64,000 nt of DNA from Cryptomeria japonica (lineage: Eukaryota > Streptophyta > Pinopsida > Cupressales > Cupressaceae): positions 77,501 to 141,500 of the forward strand of contig NW_026729203.1 in the NCBI RefSeq assembly GCF_030272615.1, written 5' to 3'. Made by a program: the position numbers and the translations under genes. The notes under the pieces are model-generated. The model made no database searches. It saw only the letters and a list, made by a program, of their open reading frames with translations, and was not told where the DNA came from. Shown in pieces: positions 21,401 through 34,590 of the stretch (its first letter is position 1; each line of letters starts with the position of its first letter).

Positions 21401-24400
21401 TATGTTCGACTCGCCGAAACAGAATCCATCCCGGCATTCCTCCCACCAACTACTCTAGTATCCTCCTATCAATCTTATTCCTCCCGCCCCATAGAATAGT
21501 AGGGGTCGGCTGATAAGTTGGTTGCTTATTCGCCGGGTAGAGTAATGGGATGCCGGAACTCTGCTGAGAAAGAGAAGTCGTGGTTGATCCGGTAGGCGGA
21601 GGCAGGACTTCAACCTGAACCGATCAATCGGTTAGATTGGGTTGGAATTGAGAAAAACCTTCCAACAAAGCTAGCGGCACATTGATAGGGCTGCGAGAAC
21701 TGGATAAACAATCTCCGGTGGGCAGAGTAGAGATACCCCAACGGATTCGATCCTAACCTAGGGCGCCTTGCTCATCTACTGACTAATCTAAGTACCCTCC
21801 CTTCCCTCCGGAGGGCCCTACTATCCACATTCTGGCTGTTTAGCCAACTCAACTATATTGGATTGCGGACCAGATAAAATGTTCAACCGGAAGCCCATAG
21901 AATTTATAGGCAACGACTAGCAACTGGCCCCTCCCTTTCTTCTATAGTTGGCGAAGGTATTATTAAGTGAAGTTGGGTAGCCAGGTGAACATCCTTTATC
22001 TTCAACTCCGGTGCCCCTACAATTCTATGGCAGTGAAGGCTAAAGTTCTTCTATTGACTCAACTACTAATATAGTTTGGCGAGAACAGAACTCCCACCGG
22101 TCGAGCATTCTGCCCGGGCCACCGAGGGTCTTTCCTTCCCTCACCCCCGGATGGAGCCCCGGTGAAGGAGCATGCTTTCATTCCCCGTTAACAAATTTCT
22201 TTCTATCGGTTCAATCAGCAGGAAGGAAGGTTAATAGAACCGGTTATAGATGGTTGAAAGGAAGGCAGTTCGCTAGCCCATCTCCAGAAGGCTGATAGGG
22301 GAGGAAACGAGTATTCCAGAAAGCATGCTCGAGGGAAGATAGTTGAACTCTATTGCCTGGGGCCCCTAACCGAGACCGATGGACAACACGCACCACCTCC
22401 TAACCGGAAGGAAGGCAAAGCTCGTCTAGCTCAGTTTGAGGCTATCAATAATAGAATAATAGGGGCCACCCACCACTACAGGACGTTTTCCTGGGGCCCA
22501 TCCGACCATCCTTTTTCACCTGTCCTTAACTACCTCCCAACTAGAACAATAAGGGAGAATCGAGCTAAAGAAACTAGCTTCCTATCTACGGGGGTTCAAC
22601 CGGTGGGTAATTGGCCTCACTAAACTCCCTTCCTTAACTCCCTGGGGGTGATAGGATGGAGCTCCTCGTTACCGGGTATTCTATCTCTGGCCATCCTGAA
22701 CCGGGGGTGTAGGCTGGGTAGGACAAGCATGGGAGGCCCCTACTATTCTATGGGCTTCAGCTGGACCATCCTTTGTTTCAACTGACCATCACCGGATTGA
22801 TGTTATCTGAACTATCTAAAAAAGGGCACTCCCCCCTACTATTCTAATGGGCGACGAAAGGAAGGTTACTCCGACGAAGGCAGCTTCTCCCACAGGGGGT
22901 CACTCTAGTGAGAAAGGCCAACCGCTATAAAGTTAGGTTCTCATCGCCCTTCAGACATTAGTAGTTTTTCCGGGGGTGAGGATAGGTCACCCATCAGGTG
23001 TTCAGTTCAGGTAATCGCTGGACTACCATCCCACCCATCCCACAATCCCTTTAGAATAGTAGGGCCCACCGGGTCATCGGGGCTCCTGATGGTTGTTTGG
23101 AAGGTTACCCGGCCACCCAGAAAGAAGGATTGTTGATTGGCCGGTTCAGGATGGAGCAGGAGAACGTCCAATTCTAGTTGTCGCGAACACGAAGCCCTAC
23201 TATTCTAAAGGGAATAGGGTAGAGGGTATCCCGGTTAGGATAGTTGAATTCGAGCTCCCGGAAGGAAAGGAGCTCAGTTGACCGAGCAGAGGAATGCCAA
23301 TAGATCGATAGGGCCTTTCTAGTTCTAGTCGATGCCGGATAAGAATTGGATAATCGCCTACTATTTGAAGGCCCATACGGTGGGTTGGATTGGATTGTGA
23401 AGTGAAGATTGGCCTGCCTCCCAACTAGTTGAACTCCTTGCCCTCACAATAACCCAATGGTCGACTGTGTTAGGATGGAGCATGGGGGATGTTACGTATA
23501 GAATCTGCCCTTCTAAATTATAGGCACCATCCGGATGGAGGCCCAGTTGGATAAGTCGGAGAATCAGATCGAAGGCGGAAAAAGGGCATGCGGAAGGGGC
23601 GGCTGAAGCTAAGGCCCCCGGGTGCTCGATAATAAATTATCGCCTTTAATGCTCTTCCTTCGCGACCAGAGTGGCGCCCCCCAGTATAATAAAGCAATAT
23701 GCTCCGGAAGGCCGTTGACGATGTCTGCTTTTCAACCAGTGGCCTAAATTGTTCAATGGGCATCCCCGTGCGTGCAGAATGCCCTTTTTTATAGAATTGG
23801 GTTCTCGGTGTTCCCTTACTATTTCTATAGGGCCGAGCGAGGATTTGGGAGAGTCCTTCCTGCAATGGTCGGGCCGCCCTGTTCACCCAGGTCCGCCTGG
23901 AATGGCTCACTCCACCAACTATACTAGCAGCCGGGGTGCTGTGGAGGTAAGGTTACAGCCAAGCATTGGCTAAGATAGTGGGCCGGGGAGGCGATAAACA
24001 ATAACTCCGGGGCAGAATCCTAACCACCCTATAGATCTTCTTAGCGCGGGCGGTGGGTCGCCATTCCTACAGTCTTCAAGCGTTATGGTGCCGAGATCGA
24101 CCTCCGGGTGAGCCCTTAATGGAATAGAAGGGATGGGCCAATGTCATGAACAGAGGTGAACGCCCCGTTCCACTTGAACGGAACGGAGGACAATATTCTT
24201 CCCGCCCTGTTCAGCTGTTTTGCGGCATGAGGGAGGATGCAGCGATATCTGACTTCGACAAGTGACTCACCTACCTACCCCCCCCATCTCATTCTAAACT
24301 TAGGGTCCGTGTCAGCCATCTATTCTTTGATTCCAGTCAACCTCCGGCATTCCCGTATTCCGGGATGGAGGAAGGGATGCAGTGGATGGAGCAGAGGGTG

Positions 24401-24840
24401 CTTCTGTCCAGCCTTCAAACAGAATATGCTTTAGGATGGGCCGGAGCCCCGATAGAGAGCGACCCGAGGGGCGCGATCGATAGGGTTCATCGGAGGCGGC
24501 CTATTCCTTCCAGCCAACTTCCTCCTTATAGCCTTCACATAAGTAATATCATCCTGCTGTCTCTGCCCCGTAACTTTCGGAGGGGTGGGATCCTCCCATG
24601 AGGAGCCCAACCTGGCCTCCCACCCTCTTCTCGATTCTATACGTAACATGCCAACAACGGCATCTACCGACTACCAGCCGAATTGGGCGGGGCCCTCTTT
24701 ATTAATCAGTCCCATAGCCTCCTCCTCCCACCCGGGGTGGGTGGGGGGCAATAGAAGTAGGGCTTGATTTAAGCCCGCCTCTTCTAGTTGCTAGAATCGA
24801 GCAGCAGGGCATTTTCATTAAGGAAGTTCCTTCCCCGGGG
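21401..24840. other. Mosaic spacer, no gene seen
   Basis: Family A copies at about 21488, 22016, 22735, 22835, 23048, 23195 and 23345; family B at about 23486 and 24633; a CGGCATCTACCGACTACC word at 24658 and CTTTATTAATCAGTCCCATAG at about 24699. Frames such as the 130-codon one at 23518-23910 (minus) have no recognisable homology. Confidence 0.5.
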
Positions 24841-26760
24841 CCAAGGATGGAGAATATGTCCTCCTCCTGGAACAGAAAGATTCGTAGCGGGATAAGAAAT
24901 CCGTATGACTGGACTGACCACTATAGATGGATGGGCCACGGGCGGGGGAATCGTGTGACTGACAGTTCCACCAGCAGAAAGGATTCGGTGTATCGGGATG
25001 AGAAAGGGTTTAACAATCGAGACTCATTGAACGAAGTGAAGCTACTTATGCTTACCCTACCCCGTAGGGCGATGGATCAACGACTGCTTAATCGTGATCT
25101 CCTACAATATAGATCAGGATCACAATCAAGAATTGGAGCAACTGCTTACTCTACATTACAATCGATGATATAATCAATGGCTTAATTAACTACTTAACCT
25201 AGACTTGCAACTGTTCCTGCCTCCCGGCGTCTTTGTCTTTGCTCTAAGTGCTTTATCCGGTGCCATTTCAATAGAATCTACTACAAACTGCTTCAACTAC
25301 TACTGCTGGCCCTATTGATTCCCACCCACTGCCATGGCATCAGCCTGCTAGAGTAAGATTTGGATCAAGGTAAAATACTAGCTTTGGATCTATAGTTGCT
25401 AGAGATCCTGGCCAAGGTGATGGCTTTGTTTTCGATGTCAATGGTCCTAGGTATCAAACTACTTCAAGCTAAGTAACTGGGTCCCCGTAGGGGTTCAAGG
25501 TAAGCTATATAAACTACTTATTCGACTCTAGCTCTTGGCTTTGGATCTCGATCCCTATCACAATTATCAGTAGGCCCAGTTGGTCTTGCTCTATCAATTC
25601 TGTATATGGATCACCAACCTGATCTCGTTCACAAAGGTAAGAACCTAGATCTTTGGCTCACTAACGAAGGTCATCAACTCCCCTACTATTCTAAAGGCAA
25701 AGGTCAGAATCTGTCTCTACTTCTTTGGCTTCTACTTCTCTTGCTCTCTCAGCTACTGGTGATACTACCAAAGCTAGTGATATTGGTTTTTTAGATAGGA
25801 AGGGACACCGTTGGTTTTGATGCTACCTACTATGCTATGCCTCTGTACCAACCTTTGTCTCTACTGCATCAACAACCCCCCTACTATTCTATGGCATTTG
25901 TTTAATCTATTGCTCCACAAAATTATGAACCCCGCAGTCTATTCACGTACCTGCCCACCTATGCCTAATACAACCTCGATAACCACACGTAATACTCTAA
26001 GGACTTTCGCTAATATGCCTAGTCCGGATCACTTTACCACCCACCCTGTGCCATGACTACAAGTTTACGCCCCTTAGAATAGTAGGGCGTATATCAATGA
26101 CGTATGTACCATCTCTAACGATACTATGGTTCGCTGTGGAGCCCCAGGGAGCCCGGGATGGGTCCGGTGACTGTTTTTTAGGCGACTCCTTTTCTTGTCT
26201 TATCTAAACATGAGTCTGTCTGATCCCATCATGATCCTGTTATAGCGGCTTCATAGACGTCATTTCGATGATTTGGTGATACGAAGGATGGCCAAACGAT
26301 GAGCTGTGGGACCTTAGCAACATGATGAGGGGCATATCCATTTCCATTCTTTGGAGATCATCCTGTGCCAGCCACTTATCCTACAGATCCATAGCTAGCA
26401 AAGACTTCGGAATTGAGCAGCAGAGATATAGGCGGGGGTAGAGACAACGGCATAGGTGGGAGCAGCATAGGCAGAGGCATCACCACAAGCGGTTGCATTT
26501 TCTAGAGTTTCCCCGGTTCCAGGGGGTGGGTGGGAGGATATAGATTGGCAAGCGCGGGTGACTCTGATCCATATCCTATAGCAGAAACCATTTAAGATCC
26601 ATAGCTCGTAGATGCAGTTCCATCCACAGAGGCAAACTACAAGACATTCGAGACAACAGATCGAGACAAAGCCCCAGTTGATCCAGCCAATGAACCAGAA
26701 GGCTATACTATAGTTGGGCAAGCGTTCATACCAATTCGATATACATCATTCGTTACCCAG
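24841..26760. other. Spacer with degenerate triplet-repeat stretches
   Basis: About 25090-25900 and 26390-26720 resemble the degenerate repeat tracts (GATCTGGATC-like and GGCAGAGGCATCACC-like words, opposite orientations). Family A copies lie at about 25680, 25880 and 26073. No gene is recognised. Confidence 0.5.
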
Positions 26761-27210
26761 CCGCTATGCCCATCTGTCATCGGCCTTTCAGCCCCGATCA
26801 ATGTGAGAAGAACTAGTCCAATCCAAGAAGAGCGCATCCCCGACCATCGATCACAACCCAACGTTCACCGGGCTGAACACCATGGGAACGAAAACACGGG
26901 CTACGTCCCGGACCTTCATTAGACCAAAAGCACAATGTCTACGCTACCTCTATTTATGATTCTATTCAAATTGGTACCAATATTTCCCCCACCCCACCCT
27001 GCTGCCTCTCCTGCTATTATATGATGAGCGTGATAGGGATTCAGAGACTTACCTGGGGTGGGCAACTATAATAGCTCCTTATTCGGTTATTCTCCTACAA
27101 TTCTATGGGGCGATTCTAGAACTATTTTAGGTTATTAGTTCAGTTCAGGCCAACGGCCCCATCTTAGTTCGGGCCCCTCCCCCAACTCTATCTCCATCTC
27201 TATCTAGCCG

Positions 27211-27252
27211 CCCATAGTTCAGATAGGGGCCAACGCCTATCTGAACTATGGG
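27211..27252. repeat. Perfect 17-bp inverted repeat
   Basis: Arms CCCATAGTTCAGATAGG (27211-27227) and its exact reverse complement (27236-27252) flank an 8-base loop. A related palindrome lies 80 bases downstream, and the surrounding segment from CCCAACTCTATCTC to AGTTCAGATAGGGGCC is duplicated. Confidence 0.92.
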
Positions 27253-27331
27253 GATGCTCAACGGCCCCATCTGAACTGAACTGGGCCCCGCCCCCAACTC
27301 TATCTCTATCTAGCCGCCCCCATATCATATA

Positions 27332-27357
27332 GTTCAGATAGGGGCCCCTATCTGAAC
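27332..27357. repeat. Perfect 26-bp palindrome
   Basis: GTTCAGATAGGGG followed immediately by its exact reverse complement CCCCTATCTGAAC, with no loop. It shares the GTTCAGATAGG arm with the inverted repeat at 27211-27252. Confidence 0.92.
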
Positions 27358-28351
27358 GTTCGGGGATGCTCCCCTAGTTCAGATATAGATACGGCCTACT
27401 ATATATATAGATAGCCGGACAACTATCTATAGTCTAGTCCAGTCGGGGGAGGCGGGGTCATTTATGCGCTCGACCCCAACCCCCTATCCATATATGGGGC
27501 ATTTGAATAGAATGCTCCCCTATCCCTATCCCTATCCCCTATCCCTAGAGATGGATATGATATGGAGATATGGCGACCCCCTATCTATGGGGCACTCGCG
27601 CCGACCATCTAATCTATAGTTCTCTCGGGTCCCCTATCTATATACTAATAGGCAGGGGCAGGGGGAGGAGGCCGAGGACCCCTCTATATCTATATGGCAA
27701 CGGCCCTATACTCTATATAGAACTGGGGGGCCACTCATGTTATGTAGATAATGAATGTAGCCTGGACTGCATTCCAATATGGTATGGAATGGAATGGACC
27801 GGTTGGGTCACTCCACCAGTCACCCCTACGGCCGGCCCAGCCGACTGGTTGGGTCACTCCACTAGTCACCCCTACGGCGGAATGGTTTTTTTTCATGCCG
27901 GTTCCTTTTTTGGCAATGCTGGACAAAACGAATGGACCGGTATTGCCCTTAGAATAGTAGGGGTATGGTACGGCGGCATCAATCGCTAGGGGCCGGCTCA
28001 TCGCAAGTATGTATGCCCATATATCTATTCCCGATGAACGGCCGCCTCTATCTATCTATGGAGGGCCTTTGATGGAATGGACTGCATCACTGGCTCGGCC
28101 GACTTCAGCACTTGGAAGTCTGGAATGGTATGGCCCTAGTCCTGTAAGGTTGAGCACATAGAGTCCCCTTCAAATAGTAGGGGCCCCCCCACCCCATAGT
28201 AGATTTAGATGGAGTAGAGATAGGGGCCCCCACCCCCACTATATAGATCTCGGCCCTGAAGCACCCGTAGAGCGCACGCATATAGTCCTAGTCCTAGTCC
28301 TGGGCGCAGATTAGAGCAAGAGCACAGATCCCCCCTAGATATCCGGAAATC

Positions 28352-28428
28352 GCTTCAATCGATCATGCATGCATCCGGTGCACTTCAATCGATCATGCAT
28401 CCGGTGCGCTCCAATCAATCATGCATCC
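28352..28428. repeat. Short tandem array (about 27-30 bp)
   Basis: Three copies starting near 28352, 28382 and 28409 of a unit containing CTTCAATCGATCATGCATCC and GGTGC; the first has an extra GCAT and the third reads CTCCAATCAATC. No coding sense is apparent. Confidence 0.85.
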
Positions 28429-29700
28429 ATGGACTCGACTTTCATTAATGTAGGCAAGTCGAGCGAGCTTTAGTTGCATAAATGGTTACGCCCTATGGAT
28501 TGAAAGGGCATTCCTCACATTCATGCAAGGTTGGTTACGTCTCGGTCGCTTCTATCTCTATCCGAAGAATCATTACGAATGCAAAGCTTTGTAGGAGGCC
28601 CCGGAAAGCGGCATTCACGGATTTCTCAATCGGGAGGCTATGGGTAGACATCTGGGGTAAGAATCATACCTAAGTGAATCGGCCAGCCATAGCCTCCTCC
28701 CACCCACCCCTAGGGGCCCCCCTTACCCCCCCAAGCTATAGTTGTAGGGCGAGTTGAGTGATGCCCCTCTATTCTATTGTTGGAAGAATCTTTCTTAGGA
28801 ATGTTGGAAAGGTCTTTCCGCTGAACACAATGAAATGAGTGCGATGGATATGGATGTATAGGGACCAGGAATCAGTCGCTGGGCAGCAGGGTGGGATAAC
28901 AAAATGCAGAGGGCGATTTGTGATTGAATTGCCCTACTATTCTAAGGGCCGCGTCATCACATCAATCGAATAGATCTATTGTATACGTAACATGAATCAC
29001 TCACTCCGAATATGGATATAGGGCAAGCAGAAATCGATCACTACGAGATAGAGATAGGGGGGCCTCGACCTCCTCCCCCTCGGCCTCCAGTAAAGACTGT
29101 ATATGGTTTAGTCGGTCCCCTATCTATATATGGGCCCTATATTGGACTCGAGCCTATACAAATAGTAGGGCGGGTTGGGGACTGAATATAGCAAATCAAA
29201 TAGAGCCGAGCCTACCATGGAGCTTCTGGATCTATCTATCCATCTGATCTGAATGGCATTGATGCGCATGTGTTAAGATTAAGAGTAGCTCGTATCGTAT
29301 AGAATACTGGCTAGAGGGCCTCTGAGGATTATCCGGCCGGCCTGCCCTTAGAATAGTAGGGGCCTCCCACCCTGCTTCCCCAACTAGGCTAGATGCTCTG
29401 CTTGGGAAGCCGAGGGATATATAGTTGGTCCTAAACCGAGAAACCCGGGGGTTGCCAAAGTCGGAGAAATCCTTCATTATGGTTGATGGTTGAGTCGCCC
29501 AGACCTCTATAGATGGGGTTGGGGACTGACTGCCTAGCCTATTTAGATGGGGGCAGGGGTTACGGAGGGGCGGATAGCATCTATAGTTCTCTCGGGAGAT
29601 GAGGTAGGCTTCAATACGACGACAGACTGAGGCCCAACCCCGGATTCCCAACCTATTGGGCTACTTACTCACTTACCTACCTACTCACGTCACTTGCTGG

Positions 29701-30800
29701 AATCAAGCCCTATTCTATTAGGTAAGGGCTCCGGATCATATTCACCCTATCTAGAATATGGGGGCTCCGGAAAGCCCTATATAGAAATATGGGCCCTACC
29801 GGTGGAAGGCGATTAGCAGTCTGTAGCAATTCCTCAAAGGCCCTTGCTTAGTAGATGTTCGATTGGTCGAGGCATTTCACCTGGCAAGTTTAGCAAGTTG
29901 AGTCACAAGGAGTGTGGCGAAGTGGCTACGGAGCGTATCCCGGAGGGACTGTAGGTCCGAGACGATCTCCCGCCGAAATAATTTGTATTGATTGGACAGA
30001 ACAGGACAGGAGAATTGGATGGATGGATGGACGGAAGGATGGGGGAGAATGAAGACAGGTCGGGTCGGACTCCTAAAAAGAGGATTCCGGGGTAACCCCG
30101 GTCAAGATTATTGAAGGCTGGAAGGACAAACCCCGGGGGGTGTTACACTAATAACGGATGGATAGAATAACTTGTGACCGATCCCCTTAATTAATAAGCC
30201 TGCTAGAATAAGTCACAAAGGGAACAAGAGTCTTTAAGGCTGGAAGGACAGTTCGCCTCCGGGTCGGGCGGGGGATCCCTCCCCGGAGGGGCCCCGGGGG
30301 GTGATAAACTATTCATTTACTTATAGGCAGATTAGGACCCGGTAACGAATAGGAATCAACCTCTGTATCTGGTTGCAAAGATGTTGAGCAGTAATAAGGA
30401 AATAGAGATCTAGGTCAGCTTGCAGATCACTCAAATCCAATGTTGTACGTACGGAACGATGCTACATAGGAAGATCAAAGATACCGACGAAAAAATGAGC
30501 AGGGAAATGATGATAAGGATCATAGGTAGGTGTCGACAACTCCAAAGGCAATGGAACGGAGTAGAGGGTATGGTATCGGGATCAAACCTGTTCTTTTCAT
30601 CAATCTTTGGTCGATCAATTTGGATTATAGGATCATAGGGGATTCGACCCCCAACCTCTTCTACGCCCTACTATTATAAAGGGGGGGGGCAACCTGCTAA
30701 TCTACATTTTTGCATTCTATACGACAACATGTCTCCCAAAGTTCTAAGCTTGCTAGAGTAAGCGAAAACTCCTTTCTTTATTTCGCCCCATAGAATTGTA
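29701..30800. other. Spacer, mostly low-repeat
   Basis: No gene is recognised. About 30020-30130 and 30225-30305 share AAGGCTGGAAGGACA and CCCCGGGGGGTG words, a local duplication. Family C is at about 30189 and 30745, family A at about 30663 and 30786. A segment at 29910-29960 superficially resembles a tRNA 5' half but does not fold as one. Confidence 0.45.
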
Positions 30801-31440
30801 GGGGTTGCTTATTCATATCCATATCCAGTAGTGTATCCAGTACCAGATCCTGTGGAAGTACCAGTAGCACCACCAATAGTATCAGCAGCATCTGTGGCTA
30901 AGATAGGAGTCTACCTAGTCTAAGATCCAGTAGTTCCAGCTTATCTACCAATGGCAAAGGCATCTATCGGTAACACCGAGGAGGACAGAGTTCATCGGGG
31001 GCATAGGCATAAGCAAAGCCATAAGTATAGGTACCTAGTAGAGCAGTTTACCCAGCATCCCCCACTGGCGGGTTATTCCGTATATGAAGCGGTTGAAGCA
31101 CCAGTATAAGCACTAGCACCACTATCTGTTGATCCAGTCGATGACCGATACCTAGCTACGTATGATCCAGTTACAGATCCACCAGTAGTAGCTTATCCAG
31201 TTCCATATGCTCTAGCAGCGTCAGTAGCGGAGATAGCAGCAGCGGATTAAGTAGCAGATCCGACCATTGATCCAGCAGTCGATCTAGCTTTTGATATTGG
31301 CAATGCTATTGACGATGTTATTTAAGCACCACTACCACCACCAATAGCAGTTGTTGAACCAGTAGCTCTAGATCGAGAGCCGGATGCACCAGTAGTAAAG
31401 GCATAGCCAGTTGGTTTACCATCACCACCCTTCCTCCAAT
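30801..31440. repeat. Degenerate triplet-like repeat tract
   Basis: About 600 bases composed of variants of GATCCAGTAG, CCAGTAGCACCACC and GCATAAGCAAAGCC. The rhythm is close to three and six bases, and frames are interrupted by TAA/TAG. Same family and orientation as 10.3-12.8 kb. Confidence 0.65.
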
Positions 31441-32040
31441 TAATAAGCTTGCTAGAGTAACCGCCATAGAATAGTAGGGGCCCACCCCAGTCAAGCGAAT
31501 CTGTGAATTAATGCGTGCCCCCCCCACCCCCCATTATAGTTATTCTATGGTTCTATGGATGCGGAATTAAGAAACCTGCTATACTAAGGGCACTCGATAG
31601 TTGCTAGAATCGCCCGTCTCCTCCCACCCACCCACCCCAACCTCCGTAGGGGGAGTAAGCCTATGAATGCACACTGCCATTAATCAGTCCCATAGCCTCC
31701 TCCCACCCACCCCGGGGCTTTAAACTCCCCTACTATAGTTCTATGGGCTTGAAACTCTTTATCAACCTATAGTTCCCCCCCCCACCCATGTGACGTATAG
31801 AATCGAGAACTCTAGCCCCCGGGGGGCATCAGTTCATTAATGACGCCATAGAGTAGGGGGCGGGCAGCTTGCTAGAGTAACTCAAATAGTTCTAGAATCG
31901 AGCGCCCCCCCCCCACCCCCCCCTCTATATTAATTCAGGGTCCCTAAACTAATCTTCCTCAATGGGGGGGCGGGCGGCTGGTGGAAGCAACCCCGTGTGT
32001 GGGGATGGGTGGGGGGTTGACGGGCCTCCCACCCACCCCT
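31441..32040. other. C-rich mosaic spacer
   Basis: Holds family C copies (about 31437, 31868), a family A copy (about 31471), a diverged family B copy with GTGACG (about 31788), and many CTCCCACCCACCCC tracts, including a perfect quadruplex-type motif at 31623-31638. No gene is seen. Confidence 0.5.
31623..31638 (-). other. G-quadruplex-type motif (minus strand)
   Basis: CCCACCCACCCACCCC on the plus strand gives four G-runs with one-base loops on the minus strand. It lies in a C-rich mosaic stretch shared by many other sites in the window. Confidence 0.7.
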
Positions 32041-34590
32041 CCATATGCGCTGGGTTGATAAAACAGGTCCAATGTGAAAGGAGACTCCTTTCCAGTTTAG
32101 GTTCTCTAAGGTCATGAGTGAGGCATGCTCCATCCCTTCTATGTCAAGCCCGTTGATCGAGTTACAAAGGCAAATCCACTCATTGGAGATTAAAGTCCAG
32201 CAGTAGACCCAGCAGCAGGGACAGATCAAAAAGCAGTGGCCCGGTATGGGTACGGAGCTGAACGGGACACAAAGCACGGAACGTCGACTTTGGGAGGGTT
32301 GGAAGCACATGAGATATACCGGTTTATAGGCGCCTAGGTAAACTTGACCTGGAACCGGATCTGTCGCATAGGGTCTGCTCGAACGGGATCAACGGGGTGC
32401 TGTATCTTTATTAATGAATGGAACTAGAAATTCCCCTGCCACCTTTTCAACTACTTTATTCCTTAGCCGCGGGTGACATGGCTTCTCGGTCAACGAAGTC
32501 TGGAATTGGTCATAATGTTAGTGCTACTTATTAGGGTTCAATGGATGAAAAAGTCACTGATGTTATTTCAATTGGTGCTACCACCCTTGCTTCTGCTGCT
32601 ATTGCTGGTGGTTCTCGAAAGGAAATTGCCTTTGCCTCTACGGCCTATGCCCACGCTAGTGCTTAAGCCGCGGGGTCATTTACTGGTGACAGGTAAAATG
32701 ATTCATTAGGGGTTTCTACTTTGAGTTATGAATCAGACACAGATAGATCTGCGTATGGAGGTTATTCAACTGCACCCACCTCTGTTGCTTCTGCTCCTGC
32801 CTCCCCCGATGCTCTCTCTGTCACTGGTGGTGCCTACGACGCTATAGTGGGCTATGTTTTCTCTGGTGACTTGAGAAGTTCGTAGGGTTGGGCTCGGTGC
32901 CTCTGCTCCTAGACAAGTCTATCCCTTCTCTTTCAACCTGCCTTCCCTTGCTACCTGCATGCATGGGCTTGCGCATAGATCGTAATGAGCTAATGTGCTG
33001 ATGTCTTGGTCCATACGGTAGAAATCTTCCATATCCAATTTCCGCCAATCCTTTTTCATTAAAAGAAGTAATGTTCCGGTCCTCGCTTAACTTCCTTCAT
33101 AGAGCGGTTAACCCTCTAAGCTGATAGAATCAGTTGCTTGCGCCCATTTCAGAGTCTGTTATTGAGCTACCCCCTGACCAAAGTTCCATGTCTAGTTGAT
33201 CCGGTTTCTCCATTTTATCCAATCAATCCAGAACCAGCAGTTGACCGAGGAAAAGAAGGAGCAGTCTAACCAGCAAAGGTTTAAGCCGCATTTGAGTAAG
33301 CATACCATATTCCACCTCGCCCCCGATCCCTTCTATAAAAACTAGTAGCATCCGCATCAGCAGATAAAGAAGCAAAGAAGACAACGGAGCCCGTTCGATA
33401 GGCAGTACTGTAGCGCGATGAAGTTGACCTATAATATTCTCCGGTTGCATAGTCAGTTGACTCCGTACCGTGGAGGTTGACCCGCTGGTTTGACCGGCAT
33501 CAAAGGAAGCAGCACCCATCTGTTTACCTGTCATTGCGTCCGACCCCAATTCACTCTCGCTCCACTCTCGCTGTAATAATCTGTTGCTATTCAAAGTCTA
33601 CCAAGCTGCTTGTCCAAAGTGCATCCCGTCCACAAAACAAACATGAGAAGTACAATGTGAGGCTGCCCTGGGAAAATGCAAGCGACTCCCTAGACATACC
33701 TAATGAGAGGTACACCCGTCCGGGTATTCACGCTGCGTTCTCTTCATGCTGCTGATTAAGAGGTGTTAGTCATTCGACTTGGTCTACTAGGAGGCGGACT
33801 TGACACCACATAAACAAATATGGCAGGCTTTACAGGACTTGACAGGGAAAGGGTAGGCTTTGCGAGTGCTGGAAAATTGAATTGCTAGTGGGGACGTCCC
33901 TGCTGTATCGTTAGGTCGAAGCAAGGAACAAAGAATACATACTGGGTATGAGGCACTAGAAGCAGAGGAGACAGAATACTTTGTTTACTCATAAGTAGTA
34001 TAAGATCCAGCACCCCCACCTCGTCTAATTCCAATGCCGGTTCGTGCCCTATAATTCATTGAGGTTGATCCAGGCACAGTTATTGATCCACCAACCAAGA
34101 AATGATCCGGTCGTAGATGAAGTAAAGGCGTAGCTCCTAGCCCCGGTTCTATTGATTCACCGCCCGCAGGATGTCAAGAGGCAGCTAGAGCATCAATTGC
34201 AGTTCAAAAAGTTTCAGTAACGGAATGAGTATGAGTTCCTCCTTGTGTTCCTACATTGTCTGATGGACCTAGAACTCATGTGGAGGCATCAGCGAGTGTT
34301 CCAATGAGCTTTGTTTCATCATCTGCTAGTGCTCCAAATCCTAGTGTTCAAAATACTAGTGTTCCAAAAAGCATGGTTTCAGCATGTTCTCGTGTTCCTA
34401 CATCCCTTACTATTCTCACTTCTGATGTTTCGATATCTGGATTTGGATCGTTATCTGGATCAATTGGATATGAAGCGGGATAAGCTACTGGGTCAACTGT
34501 CTTAACTACTTAATCATACATAGGGGAATATAGATAGACCGCCCATGAGCACAAGACATGCACCTGACTACCATAACACACGGGAAAACT
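32041..34590. repeat. Spacer dominated by degenerate triplet repeats
   Basis: About 32140-32300 and 33170-33480 have GCAGTAGACCCAGCAG-type words; about 32440-32830 and 34230-34510 carry the opposite orientation (GCTGCTATTGCTGG, CTGGATCAATTGG). Families A, B and C stop at about 31.9 kb. No gene is supported. Confidence 0.5.

Larger units (their letters stand above)
26761..29700. other. Mosaic spacer with TATCTATAG-rich text
   Basis: Rich in CCCTATCTATA and GTTCAGATAGG words, with strong inverted repeats at 27211-27252 and 27332-27357. Family A lies at about 27950, 28167, 28931, 29160 and 29345; diverged family B at about 27737 and 28984. A CTCCACCAGTCACCCCTACGG segment is duplicated near 27810-27870. 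The 139-codon frames at 27570 (+) and 29232 (-) are not supported as genes. Confidence 0.5.

Noticed and set aside
29232-29651. 139-codon minus-strand frame
   Set aside because: Contains a translated family A copy (EAPTIL) and no recognisable domain.
29905-29975. tRNA-like text GTGTGGCGAAGTGGCTACGG
   Set aside because: The D arm does not pair, and the only anticodon-like hairpin has a 4-bp stem with the wrong loop size.
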